Shown here: one piece after another, positions 17,054 through 25,396 of the stretch
How positions within the stretch are numbered: position 1 is the first letter of the stretch
How the letters are laid out: every line of letters begins with the position of its first letter
The notes under the pieces: model-generated
Seen by the model: the letters and a program-made list of their open reading frames with translations, nothing else
What the model was told of the DNA's origin: nothing
The model's database searches: none
NCBI RefSeq assembly: GCF_002243345.2
Contig: NZ_CP022655.2
Location: 1,986,501 to 2,050,500 of the forward strand
Length of the DNA stretch: 64,000 nucleotides
Origin: Paenibacillus sp. RUD330
GTDB lineage: Bacteria > Bacillota > Bacilli > Paenibacillales > Paenibacillaceae
Direction: 5' to 3'
Made by a program: the position numbers and the translations under genes

Positions 17054-17584
17054 ATGTCGCTTCAAATCTTCATCCTCGGAACGCTCAGCGAAGGGGATCG
17101 ACATCCCTACGATATCAAAAAGCAGGTTCTGAAGCCGCTGGACGGCAATGTGACGATCAACGACGGAACGCTCTATTATCAATTCGAGGTGCTGGCCAAA
17201 AAAGGGCTCATCCGTAAAATAGAGGTCGTCCAAACCGACAACCGCCCGGAGAAAACAACCTATGGCATCACGGAAAAAGGAAGGCTAGCGCTGGAGGAGG
17301 AAATCTATGCCGCCTTCCAGAAATTCAGCTCGGCGACCTCGCTGTATTCTTCCCTCATGTTCCTGGACAAAGTGGACAAGCAGAAGCTGATTTATCTGAT
17401 CGGGGAGGCGGTCGCCAGGCTCGAGAGCCGCATCCGCCAGATCGAGGAGTCCGATCCCGCGCTTGGCAGCGTGCCCGACGCGAAGCGGTCCGCCGTCAGG
17501 CTGATCATCGACCATGCCGATGAGTCCATCCGTAACGACATCCGCTGGCTGCGCAAGGTGCTGGAGCAGCTGAATGAATCTTGA
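17054..17584 (+). CDS. PadR family transcriptional regulator
   Basis: The protein has 176 aa. The N-terminal winged helix has the PadR pattern (FILGTLSEGDRHPYDIKKQ, then GTLYYQFEVLAKKGLI and TYGITEKGR). A C-terminal helical dimerisation domain of about 90 residues makes it the longer PadR class. AAGGAGG precedes the ATG. It follows the YhgE-like permease in the same direction and probably represses it through the dyad at 15751-15778, inducible by a compound the permease exports. Confidence 0.85.
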   Translation: MSLQIFILGTLSEGDRHPYDIKKQVLKPLDGNVTINDGTLYYQFEVLAKKGLIRKIEVVQTDNRPEKTTYGITEKGRLALEEEIYAAFQKFSSATSLYSSLMFLDKVDKQKLIYLIGEAVARLESRIRQIEESDPALGSVPDAKRSAVRLIIDHADESIRNDIRWLRKVLEQLNES

Positions 17585-17757
17585 TTGGTAGCGGCAGAAA
17601 CTAGGCTCTGGCAGCTTTTAAACAGAGCTGGAACAGACCTGGGAAGCCCTTCGGGGCCAGCCTGGGTTTGTTCGGGTTCAGCCATTATTCACCTGCCGGA
17701 GAGGCTCGGGCTCCTTTACAATGAGAGCAGCCGAACTCTAAGCGAAGGTGAAGCTGA

Positions 17758-17979
17758 GTGCCGATCGACAAGCGAAATAGACTGGATGAGAATCCGTTTG
17801 AATACCGGATCTCCAAAGACAGGAAAGTATTCATTTCCTGGCAGGGCAAGGCCGTGTCGACGCTGGCCGGCAAAAAAGCCGAGAAATTCATTGCGGCCGC
17901 CCAAACGGCGGGAGATTTCGAAATCCAGCTGCTGCTTGCCAAAGCAACCGGACATTTCAAGCATGGCAATGAACGCTGA
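17758..17979 (+). CDS. Small conserved protein of unknown function
   Basis: The protein has 73 aa and starts with GTG at 17758, preceded by GAAGGTGAAG. It is charged and compact, with an apparent beta-hairpin (KVFISWQGKAVSTLAGKKA) and an ending ATGHFKHGNE. It resembles small conserved hypothetical proteins of Bacillales, but I cannot name the family with certainty. It stands alone between PadR and the MFS gene, with a hairpin directly behind its stop. Confidence 0.55.
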   Translation: MPIDKRNRLDENPFEYRISKDRKVFISWQGKAVSTLAGKKAEKFIAAAQTAGDFEIQLLLAKATGHFKHGNER

Positions 17980-17981
17980 TC

Positions 17982-18010
17982 GACGGCGCATTCAAGGATG
18001 GCGCCGTCTT
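17982..18010 (+). terminator. Hairpin after the 73-aa gene
   Basis: GACGGCGC (17982-17989) pairs perfectly with GCGCCGTC (18001-18008), followed by TTGCATT. The T-run is short, so termination may be partial. Confidence 0.5.
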
Positions 18011-18145
18011 GCATTCCATTCCCTGAGAATTGACGTATAATAGAATTCGTTCCAGCTGGCCTTCCGGCTTTGCTCGGAAGAGCCGTCTATTTTCGGCGCG
18101 GTTCAAGCCAAAACAAAAAGTTATTTTTAAACGCCGCAGAGGGGA

Positions 18146-19384
18146 ATGGATTCAGTGCTTCAATGGGCAAAAGGGAAGATAGGACGGGGAGCGGCCGTTC
18201 CGCCGGAAAGGAAGCTGAGCCGGGATGCGGTCACCTCGCTGATCATCCATAGCTGCTTCCAGTTCGGGGCATCGATGTCGGGCTTGTTTCTCAACCTGTA
18301 CTTGTGGAGGCTGACCGAGGACCTCGCGATCAACGGGCTGTACAACATCATCTGCTTCGCGATCACCCCGGCGGCGTTCGCCGCGGGCGGCTGGCTGGCC
18401 AAGCGCAAGGATCGGATGGCCGCATACAGGCTGGGCATCGTCATGATCGCCCTGTTTTACCTGCTTGTCGTCGTCGCCCAGGAGCGGGTAGCGGAATATT
18501 ATGTCCTGTTCGCGCTGTTGAACGGAATATCGTCCGGCTTCTATTGGGTCGGCTATCTCGTGCTTCAATACGACGTGTCTACGGAAACGAACCGGATCCG
18601 GTATCTGGCGATCAACATGATCGCCTTCAATTCCGCCGGCCTTGCCGGTCCGGCGCTGGCGGGCCTCATCATCCGCCGCAGCGAAGGGCTGCAAGGGTAT
18701 ATCCTTATTTTTGCGCTGGCCTTTGTCATGTTCGCGGCCGCGGCCGTCATCAGCTTCCGGATTCCGATGCAAACTATGCGCCACCGCACCTATTATCTGA
18801 ATCTGATGGGCTTGCTGATGTCCAAGCACAGGAGATGGCGCAGAGCGCTGTACAGCTTCTTCGTCTTCGGCCTGTTCCAGGGAATCATGCTGTTCCTTCC
18901 CAACATCCTGCTGTTCCGCACCGTCGGCCGCGAGGACTGGGTCGGCTATCTCGGCGTGCTGTTCTCCGCCTTGACGGTCGCTACCGGGTATGTCATTTCC
19001 CGCTCCGCCCAGCAGGAGCATGTGCGCCTCTACCTGCTCATCTCCTCGATCGGAGTCACGCTCGGGGCGGCGCTCCTGCTGCTGGACGTGAAGCTGTGGT
19101 CCGTCGCCGCCTTCATGATCCTGTTCTCGGTGTTCAACCCGCTCGCGGTCAACACGCTGACCTCGTATTATTACCGGCTGATCGGCCAGCTGCCGCTCAA
19201 GGGGCAGCTGCGCGTCGAGTCGGTCATCATGCGGGAGCTGTTCCTCAACGCCGGTCGTGCCGTATCGATCGCGCTGCTGCTCCTGTGCGCGGCCGATATG
19301 CGGCCGTCGTTCATGGCGGCGGTGCTGTTCGGCATGGCGGCTCTGCAGTTCGCGCTGCCGGGACTGGTGAAGGAGCGTCAATGA
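18146..19384 (+). CDS. MFS transporter
   Basis: The protein has 412 aa and about 12 membrane helices starting near residue 30 (SLIIHSCFQFGASMSGLFLNLYLW). The loop between helices 2 and 3 has GWLAKRKDRMAAYRLG, the MFS motif A region. A cytosolic loop splits two six-helix halves near residue 215-235. AGAGGGG precedes the start at 18146. Similar Paenibacillus proteins are annotated only as MFS; the substrate is unknown. There is no adjacent regulator, and a terminator follows after a CATC-rich spacer. Confidence 0.75.
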   Translation: MDSVLQWAKGKIGRGAAVPPERKLSRDAVTSLIIHSCFQFGASMSGLFLNLYLWRLTEDLAINGLYNIICFAITPAAFAAGGWLAKRKDRMAAYRLGIVMIALFYLLVVVAQERVAEYYVLFALLNGISSGFYWVGYLVLQYDVSTETNRIRYLAINMIAFNSAGLAGPALAGLIIRRSEGLQGYILIFALAFVMFAAAAVISFRIPMQTMRHRTYYLNLMGLLMSKHRRWRRALYSFFVFGLFQGIMLFLPNILLFRTVGREDWVGYLGVLFSALTVATGYVISRSAQQEHVRLYLLISSIGVTLGAALLLLDVKLWSVAAFMILFSVFNPLAVNTLTSYYYRLIGQLPLKGQLRVESVIMRELFLNAGRAVSIALLLLCAADMRPSFMAAVLFGMAALQFALPGLVKERQ

Positions 19385-19461
19385 ACGGAAGTCAGCATCC
19401 ATCCACCCATCCATTCATCCGCAGATGTCAGCTTGTCATTCATCCATAGATGCACCTATCA

Positions 19462-19491
19462 AGAGCGACTCCATCGGGAGGGGCTCTTTTT
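19462..19491 (+). terminator. Intrinsic terminator after the MFS gene
   Basis: AGAGC pairs with GCTCT and CTCC with GGAG within 19462-19486, followed by TTTTTG. It lies 78 bases past the MFS stop, between converging genes. Confidence 0.65.
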
Positions 19492-19605
19492 GATTGCCGC
19501 TTTTTTCCCGGCAGGGTGACATGCAAGCGCGCCGCGCCGGTCCAGCCTGCCGTGATGTTGAAGAAGCCGGAACTGCCTATTGGGGAATGCCGCTCAAACG
19601 CAAGG

Positions 19606-20502
19606 CTAGTTCCTTTCATCCGGAGCTGTCAGCCGGATAGCGCCGTCCGCCAGCTCCAGCTTGACCTTGTTGCGGTCCTTGGCACCGATGGACTCCAGGT
19701 AGGAGGCCGGAACCTGCAGCCGTCCGGCTTTGTCGAGGACGGCGTATTCGACATGCGAATCGGCTTCGTCCCGCGCGCCGGGAGCAATGCCTTGCTCCAG
19801 CTCCAGCAGCTCCTCGGCATAGGATTTGCGGCGGATCATTTCAGAGGAGGTTTTGCCGTCGCGGATCGCGACGACCCTCTCCACCTTCCGGGCGAGCAGC
19901 GGATCATGGGTGACGATGACAATCGTGATTCCCGTCGTCCGGTTCAAGTCGCGGAACAAGTCGAGAATCTGGTCCGACATCCGGGAATCGAGCGACCCCG
20001 TCGGCTCATCCGCGAGCAGCAGCCTCGGTCCGCCTGCCAGCGCGATCGCGACGGCGACCCGCTGCTGCTCGCCGCCGGACAGCTGGTGCAGCTTGCTGCC
20101 GCGCCGATGGCCGAGACCGACCGCCTCCAGCAGCTCCAGCGCGCGTTCGCGGCGCGGCTTCCCGCCGAGCAGGAGAGGCAGCTCGACATTTTCCTGAGCG
20201 GTGAGGTAGGGGATCAGGTTGCGGGCATTGTTCTGCCAGACGAAGCCGACGCTGCTGCGCTTGTAGGCGACGAGATCACGCTCGCTCATCTTGAGCATGT
20301 CGCGCCCGTTCACGACCAGCTTGCCGGCCGAGGGGCGGTCCAGTCCGCCCAGCATATTGAGCAGAGTCGACTTCCCGCTGCCGCTGTTGCCGATGATGGC
20401 CATCAGCTCGCCGGCCTCGACCTCGAGATCGAGGCCCTGCAGGGCGAATACCTCCAGCCCGGCGGCCTTATAGATTTTGACCAGCCCTTCGCAATGAATC
20501 AT
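19606..20502 (-). CDS. ABC transporter ATPase (MacB/LolD type) with AbrB-like C-terminal domain
   Basis: The protein has 298 aa. Residues 1-225 are a normal export-type ATPase: Walker A GNSGSGKST (about 38-46), Q-loop FVWQNN, signature LSGGEQQR, Walker B LLLADEPTGSLD, and the switch His in VTHD. The last 50 residues do not belong to that fold. LDKAGRLQVPASYLESIG, followed by KVKLELADGAIRL, matches the swapped-hairpin AbrB/SpoVT/MazE pattern (DxxGRxxxP...LG...V...DGxIxL). This tail could mediate dimerisation or DNA/RNA contact; its role is unknown. The gene is last in the operon, 6 bases after the permease stop, and its ribosome site overlaps that gene's end. Confidence 0.8.
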   Translation of the reverse strand: MIHCEGLVKIYKAAGLEVFALQGLDLEVEAGELMAIIGNSGSGKSTLLNMLGGLDRPSAGKLVVNGRDMLKMSERDLVAYKRSSVGFVWQNNARNLIPYLTAQENVELPLLLGGKPRRERALELLEAVGLGHRRGSKLHQLSGGEQQRVAVAIALAGGPRLLLADEPTGSLDSRMSDQILDLFRDLNRTTGITIVIVTHDPLLARKVERVVAIRDGKTSSEMIRRKSYAEELLELEQGIAPGARDEADSHVEYAVLDKAGRLQVPASYLESIGAKDRNKVKLELADGAIRLTAPDERN

Positions 20503-20508
20503 ATCGAA

Positions 20509-23403
20509 TCAGTCCTCCCCGAGCTTGAGCGCTTGATGGATCCGGCTTCTGGACAGCATGATCCCGAGCACGGCCAAGCCGATCAGCAGCGTCATGCCGA
20601 CCATCCCGTACAGCTTGGCGAAATCGCCGGCGGCAAGGATGACCCGGAATGGCGGGACGAGAGCCGCCGGGTCGAATGCCAGCTGGAAATGGGGGACGAA
20701 CAAGCGGCTCGCCGAGTAGCCTGCGGCCATGCCGATCAGGACGGCCGTTCCCGAAGTGAGCAGCTGCTCCAGGGCGAGCATGCCGATCAGCTGGCGCAGC
20801 GACAGGCCGACGGCGCGCAAAACGCCGTTTTGAAGCGTACGCCCTTTCAACGTCAGAATCCAGTACAGCATGAACCCGGCGAAGGCGACGAGAATCGAGA
20901 TCAGGAATCCCAGCGTCAGGATGCCGTTGAGCGCCATGAAGAAGGGATCGTTTTTGGCTCGCGCGAGCTCATCTCTTGTATTGACGATGCTGGTCAAGTT
21001 CAGGCCGGCATGGGAAATGCCCTCGTAGAGCCGCGCCGTGGAGGCGCCGGGCTTCATCTTCAGCCAAACCTGATAGGGCTCGAGCGCGAGCTGGAACTGA
21101 ATGCGAGACAGATGGCCGACGATGAGCATCGGCATGCTGCCTGAGACGGAGTCTTGAGAGGCCTGCAACCCGCCTGCCGCTCCCGGATTGGGATTGAAGG
21201 ACGGAAAGAAAGGCAGGATGCCGTATACGACGAACGGCTGCGGATCGATCTTGTCCCAGCCGGCCCAGATCGTGTCGCCGGGCTTCACCTTCTTGTCTTC
21301 GGCCAGCGTCTGCGAGATCAGAACCGCGCGCGGATCCGGGGCGATCAGATTGAGATAATCGGCCAGCGGATAACGGAGGATGGAGTCGCCGAACCAGGCC
21401 GTCGCTCCGAAATCATCACTATCGATGCCCATGAGCTCGGCGGTGCCGCCGCTTCCGCCTGCAGTGAAGGCGGCATCCTTCTTGATGAACACCTTCGCCG
21501 CGTGCTCGACTCCGGGCAGGGCCGGGTAGGCGTCGAAGGGAGGCTCCGTGTAATGGACGACGGGCGAATCGGCCCCGGCAGCCTTGGCTTCTCCGCCGCC
21601 AGGCGAGTAAGCCGAAGCGTCCGCCGGCACATCGGACTGCCAGGGGCCGGAGAGGACGAAATCCGCTCCGTTGCGATACCGGATCTGTTCCTCGCGGTTG
21701 TTGTTGATCGTTCTGGCCGCCCCCGCGCTGAACACGCCGGAGGCGATGGTCAGGATGAGGAAGAGCATGAGGAACTGGTACTGGACGAGAGAGCGGCCCA
21801 CCTGGATCAGGGAAGCGTACCAGGACGGCGGCCACCAGCGGCGTCCGAGCCTGTAGACGGCGGCGAGCAGCAGCGGATAGAGGCGCAGCAGCAGCAGGCC
21901 GGCTCCGATCATGAACAGCGCGGGCACGACGAACTGGAGCGGATCGATCCGCAGGTCTTCCGAGCCGAGTCCGAGCGTCTTCAGGCTGTGCAGCCGTTCC
22001 CGGAACGTATAGAGGCCGTAGAAGGAAACGCCGAGCAGGATGATGTCCACGAATGCTTTGCGCCATAAAGGCGTCCGGCCGGCTCTTGCCAGAGACTGCT
22101 TGTGGCCGACGATCGTGAAGCGAGTGGCGCGGATGACGGGCAGCAGCGTCATGGCGAAGGCGATGGCGGCCGCCGCTCCCGAATAGGCGAACGCCTCGGC
22201 GCCGACATGGACGGGAAGCCTGGAGCGTTGGACGAATTGCAGGAAGCCGCTCGATGCGCCGAGCAGCTCCGTCAATCCGGCTGCGAGGTACGGTCCGGCC
22301 GCGAAGGCGGCTCCGGCTATCATCAGCCCTTCGGCGGCGAACGCAGAGATGATCTGCAGCCTCGAAGCGCCGCGGCTGCGCAGGACGGCGATCTCGTTCT
22401 TCTGCCTGCCGGCGATGAGTTCGGACACCATGTACATATAGAATGCCAGCATGATCAGCACCGGGATGTCGAGGGACCACATCAGCGTCGCGAGGCGCTG
22501 CGACCGCTCTCCATAGCTGTCGATCGCCGCTGCGGCCGGGACGTCGAACTTGGTTTGGCTGACCGGGACGAGCTTGCCTGCAGCGCTCCGGATCGCCTGA
22601 TCGGTGCTCAGGAAAGGCTCGATACCGCGCAGCGTCATCTTCGTGTAGTCCAGCACGAAATACCAGCTGGCGGAGAATAGGGGAGCCTTGCGGGCAGCCA
22701 GCATCTCCTTGGCGAACAAGCCTTCATCCATGACGAAGACGCGGTTGTAATCATCGAGCGACGGGTCGCGGAAGAAGAGGTCGCCTTCCTGCTGGACGCC
22801 GAAGCTGCCGACGGGCTTAAGGCGCAGATGCAGGTTGCGGCTGTCGTCATCAAGCCTGACGATCCGGCCGAGCACGAAGTCGAGCTCCTGAAGCGTCCGC
22901 TGGTTGACCATGACCTCATAGGCGCCGTCCGCATCCGGCTGCGGTGAAGGCAGCCGGCCGTCGATCAGGCGGATATGATCCTGGATGCCGCTGACGGAGC
23001 GGATGGCTCCGGTAGGCTTGAGCTGCTTGGGATCGGCGGCGGAGCCTTCCACCTCCAGCACGAGCTGTTCGGTCTGCAGCTCGGTCGCAGCCTGCTTGAG
23101 CGGCAGTCCGAAGCCGGGGACAGCCTCGTCATTCATGAAGCGGTCCAGGCTGGAGACGGCCTGGAGCTTCTTATCCGCCTTCATGTCCATCAAGGTGATT
23201 TTGGAGAAATAGGTGCCGGAATGCACGCCCGAATCCTGCTGCCGCCTCTCCAGGTCCTTCACGAGCATGCGGGAGAGGATGGCGTCGGAGTAGACCGGCA
23301 TGGTGCTGACGAGGCCGGTCGTCAGCACCATGCCGAGAAGCAAGCTGGCGGCCAGCCATCTGTTGTTCGCCAGCTTGCGGAAGATCATCGTCAGCAGGGC
23401 CAT
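20509..23403 (-). CDS. Giant FtsX/MacB-type ABC transporter permease
   Basis: The protein has 964 aa, with about ten membrane helices in two FtsX-like halves. Helix 1 (WLAASLLLGMVLTTGLV) is followed by a large external domain (about 30-300). A cluster of helices follows between about 310 and 560 (PVLIMLAFYMYMVSEL, GLMIAGAAFAAGPYLAAG, AFAYSGAAAAIAFAMTLLP), then a second external domain of about 230 residues, and three C-terminal helices (FLISILVAFAGFMLYWILTL and others). FtsX-type permeases drive extrusion mechanically rather than by alternating access. It sits between the adaptor lipoprotein (24468-23440) and the AbrB-tailed ATPase, forming one exporter. The substrate is unknown. Confidence 0.8.
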   Translation of the reverse strand: MALLTMIFRKLANNRWLAASLLLGMVLTTGLVSTMPVYSDAILSRMLVKDLERRQQDSGVHSGTYFSKITLMDMKADKKLQAVSSLDRFMNDEAVPGFGLPLKQAATELQTEQLVLEVEGSAADPKQLKPTGAIRSVSGIQDHIRLIDGRLPSPQPDADGAYEVMVNQRTLQELDFVLGRIVRLDDDSRNLHLRLKPVGSFGVQQEGDLFFRDPSLDDYNRVFVMDEGLFAKEMLAARKAPLFSASWYFVLDYTKMTLRGIEPFLSTDQAIRSAAGKLVPVSQTKFDVPAAAAIDSYGERSQRLATLMWSLDIPVLIMLAFYMYMVSELIAGRQKNEIAVLRSRGASRLQIISAFAAEGLMIAGAAFAAGPYLAAGLTELLGASSGFLQFVQRSRLPVHVGAEAFAYSGAAAAIAFAMTLLPVIRATRFTIVGHKQSLARAGRTPLWRKAFVDIILLGVSFYGLYTFRERLHSLKTLGLGSEDLRIDPLQFVVPALFMIGAGLLLLRLYPLLLAAVYRLGRRWWPPSWYASLIQVGRSLVQYQFLMLFLILTIASGVFSAGAARTINNNREEQIRYRNGADFVLSGPWQSDVPADASAYSPGGGEAKAAGADSPVVHYTEPPFDAYPALPGVEHAAKVFIKKDAAFTAGGSGGTAELMGIDSDDFGATAWFGDSILRYPLADYLNLIAPDPRAVLISQTLAEDKKVKPGDTIWAGWDKIDPQPFVVYGILPFFPSFNPNPGAAGGLQASQDSVSGSMPMLIVGHLSRIQFQLALEPYQVWLKMKPGASTARLYEGISHAGLNLTSIVNTRDELARAKNDPFFMALNGILTLGFLISILVAFAGFMLYWILTLKGRTLQNGVLRAVGLSLRQLIGMLALEQLLTSGTAVLIGMAAGYSASRLFVPHFQLAFDPAALVPPFRVILAAGDFAKLYGMVGMTLLIGLAVLGIMLSRSRIHQALKLGED

Positions 23404-23439
23404 GTCCAGGCCTCCTCTATGAGCGGGGTGAGAGAGCGG

Positions 23440-24468
23440 TTATTGCAGGACAATGACCTGCCCCTCCTTCAGGCCTTTCAAAATCTCGACGTCGGTGGAG
23501 CTGGAGATGCCGGCTTCGACATCGGCTTCCCGCAGCCGCTTGCCGTCCTCCAGCAGCCGGACGAACGTCCGTCCCTGGTAAGTCCGCAGGCCGCTCTTCG
23601 GAATGACGAGCGTATTTTTGCGCTGCTCGGTGATGATGAGGATGCTTGCCTGCGTGCCGATCTCCACATTGCCGGGCAAGCCCTGGACGCTCAGGTACAG
23701 GGTGGAGGCGTATTTGTCCGCCAGCGCCTTGTTCGGCGTCTGCGGAGCCGAATCCGGCGTCTGCACGACTTTGGCGGCATAGGTGTTGTCCCCGATCTTC
23801 ACTTCGGCCGGCGAGCCGAGCTTGACGCCGCCGAGGTCTCCTCCGGAATCGAATCCCATTGCGAGCCGCAGCCTGGACGGATCCGAGACGACGGCCAGCG
23901 TCTGGTAGGGCGCGACGGGATCTCCTTCCTGGAGCGAATCGGCAAACGTGACGACGCCGCTGAGCTTGGAGCGGATGACGGTATGCTCCAGCCGCTCCTT
24001 CAATCTCGCGTATTTGAGCCTTTCGATATCCAGCTGCAGGCCTGCCAGCCTGCGCCCTTCCTTGTCGGATGAGGGCATCAGCTTCAAGGCATACGAAGCG
24101 CGCTCTGCGGCAAGCTCCTGCTCCTTCACCTGCAGGTCGAGGCCGTCCACAAGCAGCCGGGCGAGCACATCTCCGGCTTGGACGCGGTCTCCGGCCTGGA
24201 CCTCGATCTTCTCCAGCCGGCCTCCTTGGCCCGACAGCTGAGCCCGGTCGGTGCTCAAGGATTCGAAGGCTCCGGTGCCGCTGACTTCTTTCTGGACGGT
24301 GCCTTTGGCGGCTTCGGCCGTCCGGTAATTTTCCGATGCGGGCTTGACTAGCGGCGGCTTCAGCTCCGCTTCCTCGCGCGGAAGGAGGGAGCAGCCCGAT
24401 GCGGCCAGAGACAGGACGAGAAGCGCGGCTGCAGCGGACAAGCTAACGGACTTCGGCAATGTGGCCAT
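23440..24468 (-). CDS. Efflux adaptor lipoprotein (HlyD/MacA-like)
   Basis: The protein has 342 aa. A lipobox LAASGC at Cys26 follows the hydrophobic signal, so it is anchored outside the membrane. It has a biotinyl-lipoyl half motif (VQAGDRVQAGDVLARL), an alpha-hairpin (about 100-150), the second lipoyl half (SKLSGVVTFADSLQEGDPV) and a beta-barrel region, as in MacA. The start is ambiguous: ATG 24468 abuts GGAGG, whereas a TTG at 24459 has 9-base spacing and may be the true start. Either overlaps the preceding ATPase gene, whose stop is at 24443, so translation is coupled. It links the cytosolic ATPase and FtsX permease to the cell wall space. Confidence 0.8.
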   Translation of the reverse strand: MATLPKSVSLSAAAALLVLSLAASGCSLLPREEAELKPPLVKPASENYRTAEAAKGTVQKEVSGTGAFESLSTDRAQLSGQGGRLEKIEVQAGDRVQAGDVLARLLVDGLDLQVKEQELAAERASYALKLMPSSDKEGRRLAGLQLDIERLKYARLKERLEHTVIRSKLSGVVTFADSLQEGDPVAPYQTLAVVSDPSRLRLAMGFDSGGDLGGVKLGSPAEVKIGDNTYAAKVVQTPDSAPQTPNKALADKYASTLYLSVQGLPGNVEIGTQASILIITEQRKNTLVIPKSGLRTYQGRTFVRLLEDGKRLREADVEAGISSSTDVEILKGLKEGQVIVLQ

Positions 24469-25132
24469 CCTCCAATTCGAATACGAGATCGGCAACCTCC
24501 ATGATGGCGGGGTCGTGGGTGGTAAGCACGACGGTCAGGCCTTGCTGGACAAGCTCTCGAAAGGCCTTCATGATCGTAAGCCCGGTGCGGCTGTCGAGCT
24601 CGGCCGTCGGTTCGTCGGCCAGCACGAGCGCGGGCCTGCGGGCGATCGCCCTGGCGATGGCGGTGCGCTGCTGCTCGCCTCCCGACAGCTCGAACGGACG
24701 GTGATGCATGCGCTCCGCGAGGCCGACCTGCTCGAGAGCGGCGATGGCGGCCGCCTCGCGTTCCTTGGCGGGCACTCCCGCTACCCGGAGCATGAACTCG
24801 ACGTTCTCGTAGGCGGTCATGAGCGGCACGAGGGCGAAGGACTGGAAGATGAGGCCGATCTCGGTCCGCCGGAGCTCATCCCGCTGGCGGCCGGTCAGCT
24901 TCGTCAGGTCGCGGCCGCCGAGCTCGATGATGCCTTCGGTCGGCGTATCCAGCGCTCCGAGCAGATTGATCAGGGTCGTCTTGCCGGATCCGGATCTTCC
25001 CTTGAGCGCGACCAGCTTGCCTGCGGGAAGCGCGAGATCGATGCCCTTGAGCACGGCGACGGAGCTCTTGCCCCTGCCGAAGGTGCGGGTGATGCGGGAA
25101 GCCTGGAGAATAAGCGGCGAAGCTGCGGGCAT
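24443..25132 (-). CDS. ABC transporter ATPase (LolD/MacB type), first gene of exporter operon
   Basis: The protein has 229 aa. Walker A is GRSGSGKTT, followed by Q-loop LIFQSFAL, signature LSGGEQQR, Walker B LVLADEPTAELD and switch His TTHD. It has the normal family size with no extension, unlike the second ATPase of the same operon. The ATG at 25132 follows GAGAGGTGAAC. It starts a four-gene minus-strand operon: ATPase, adaptor, permease, AbrB-tailed ATPase. Two different ATPases for one permease suggest a heterodimeric engine, or that one serves another permease. Confidence 0.85.
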   Translation of the reverse strand: MPAASPLILQASRITRTFGRGKSSVAVLKGIDLALPAGKLVALKGRSGSGKTTLINLLGALDTPTEGIIELGGRDLTKLTGRQRDELRRTEIGLIFQSFALVPLMTAYENVEFMLRVAGVPAKEREAAAIAALEQVGLAERMHHRPFELSGGEQQRTAIARAIARRPALVLADEPTAELDSRTGLTIMKAFRELVQQGLTVVLTTHDPAIMEVADLVFELEDGHIAEVR

Positions 25133-25170
25133 GGGTCGTTCACCTCTCTATGTTCAATTCCTTTACCATT

Positions 25171-25198
25171 AATTTACCGGATCTGGGAGCGGTTGCAA
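25171..25198 (-). promoter_or_regulatory. Candidate promoter of the exporter operon
   Basis: On the minus strand TTGCAA (25193-25198) and TAAATT (25171-25176) are spaced by 16 bases, 4 of 6 matches each. It lies about 40 bases upstream of the ATPase start. Confidence 0.4.
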
Positions 25199-25352
25199 GG
25201 TCTGAATCCACCTTGGTTATGTCGGATCTTATGATCTTGGCCGGAGGCCTGCTGGTTCGCGACATTTCAGGCGGCCGGAGTGCGAGATCGCGACAACATG
25301 AGCCTGAACGTACTAAAGAGCCAAGTGCGGCCGTATGTTGGTATTGGCATTT

Positions 25353-25366
25353 TGTAAGCGCATCCA
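25353..25366 (+). promoter_or_regulatory. cre-like site before the sugar importer
   Basis: TGTAAGCGCATCCA matches the catabolite-responsive element consensus TGWAANCGNTNWCA at 12 of 14 positions. It lies 31 bases upstream of the solute-binding-protein start. CcpA control of a sugar importer would be expected. Confidence 0.4.
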
Positions 25367-25396
25367 TTGGTGAAGCGGATATCGGGAGGGGATTCC

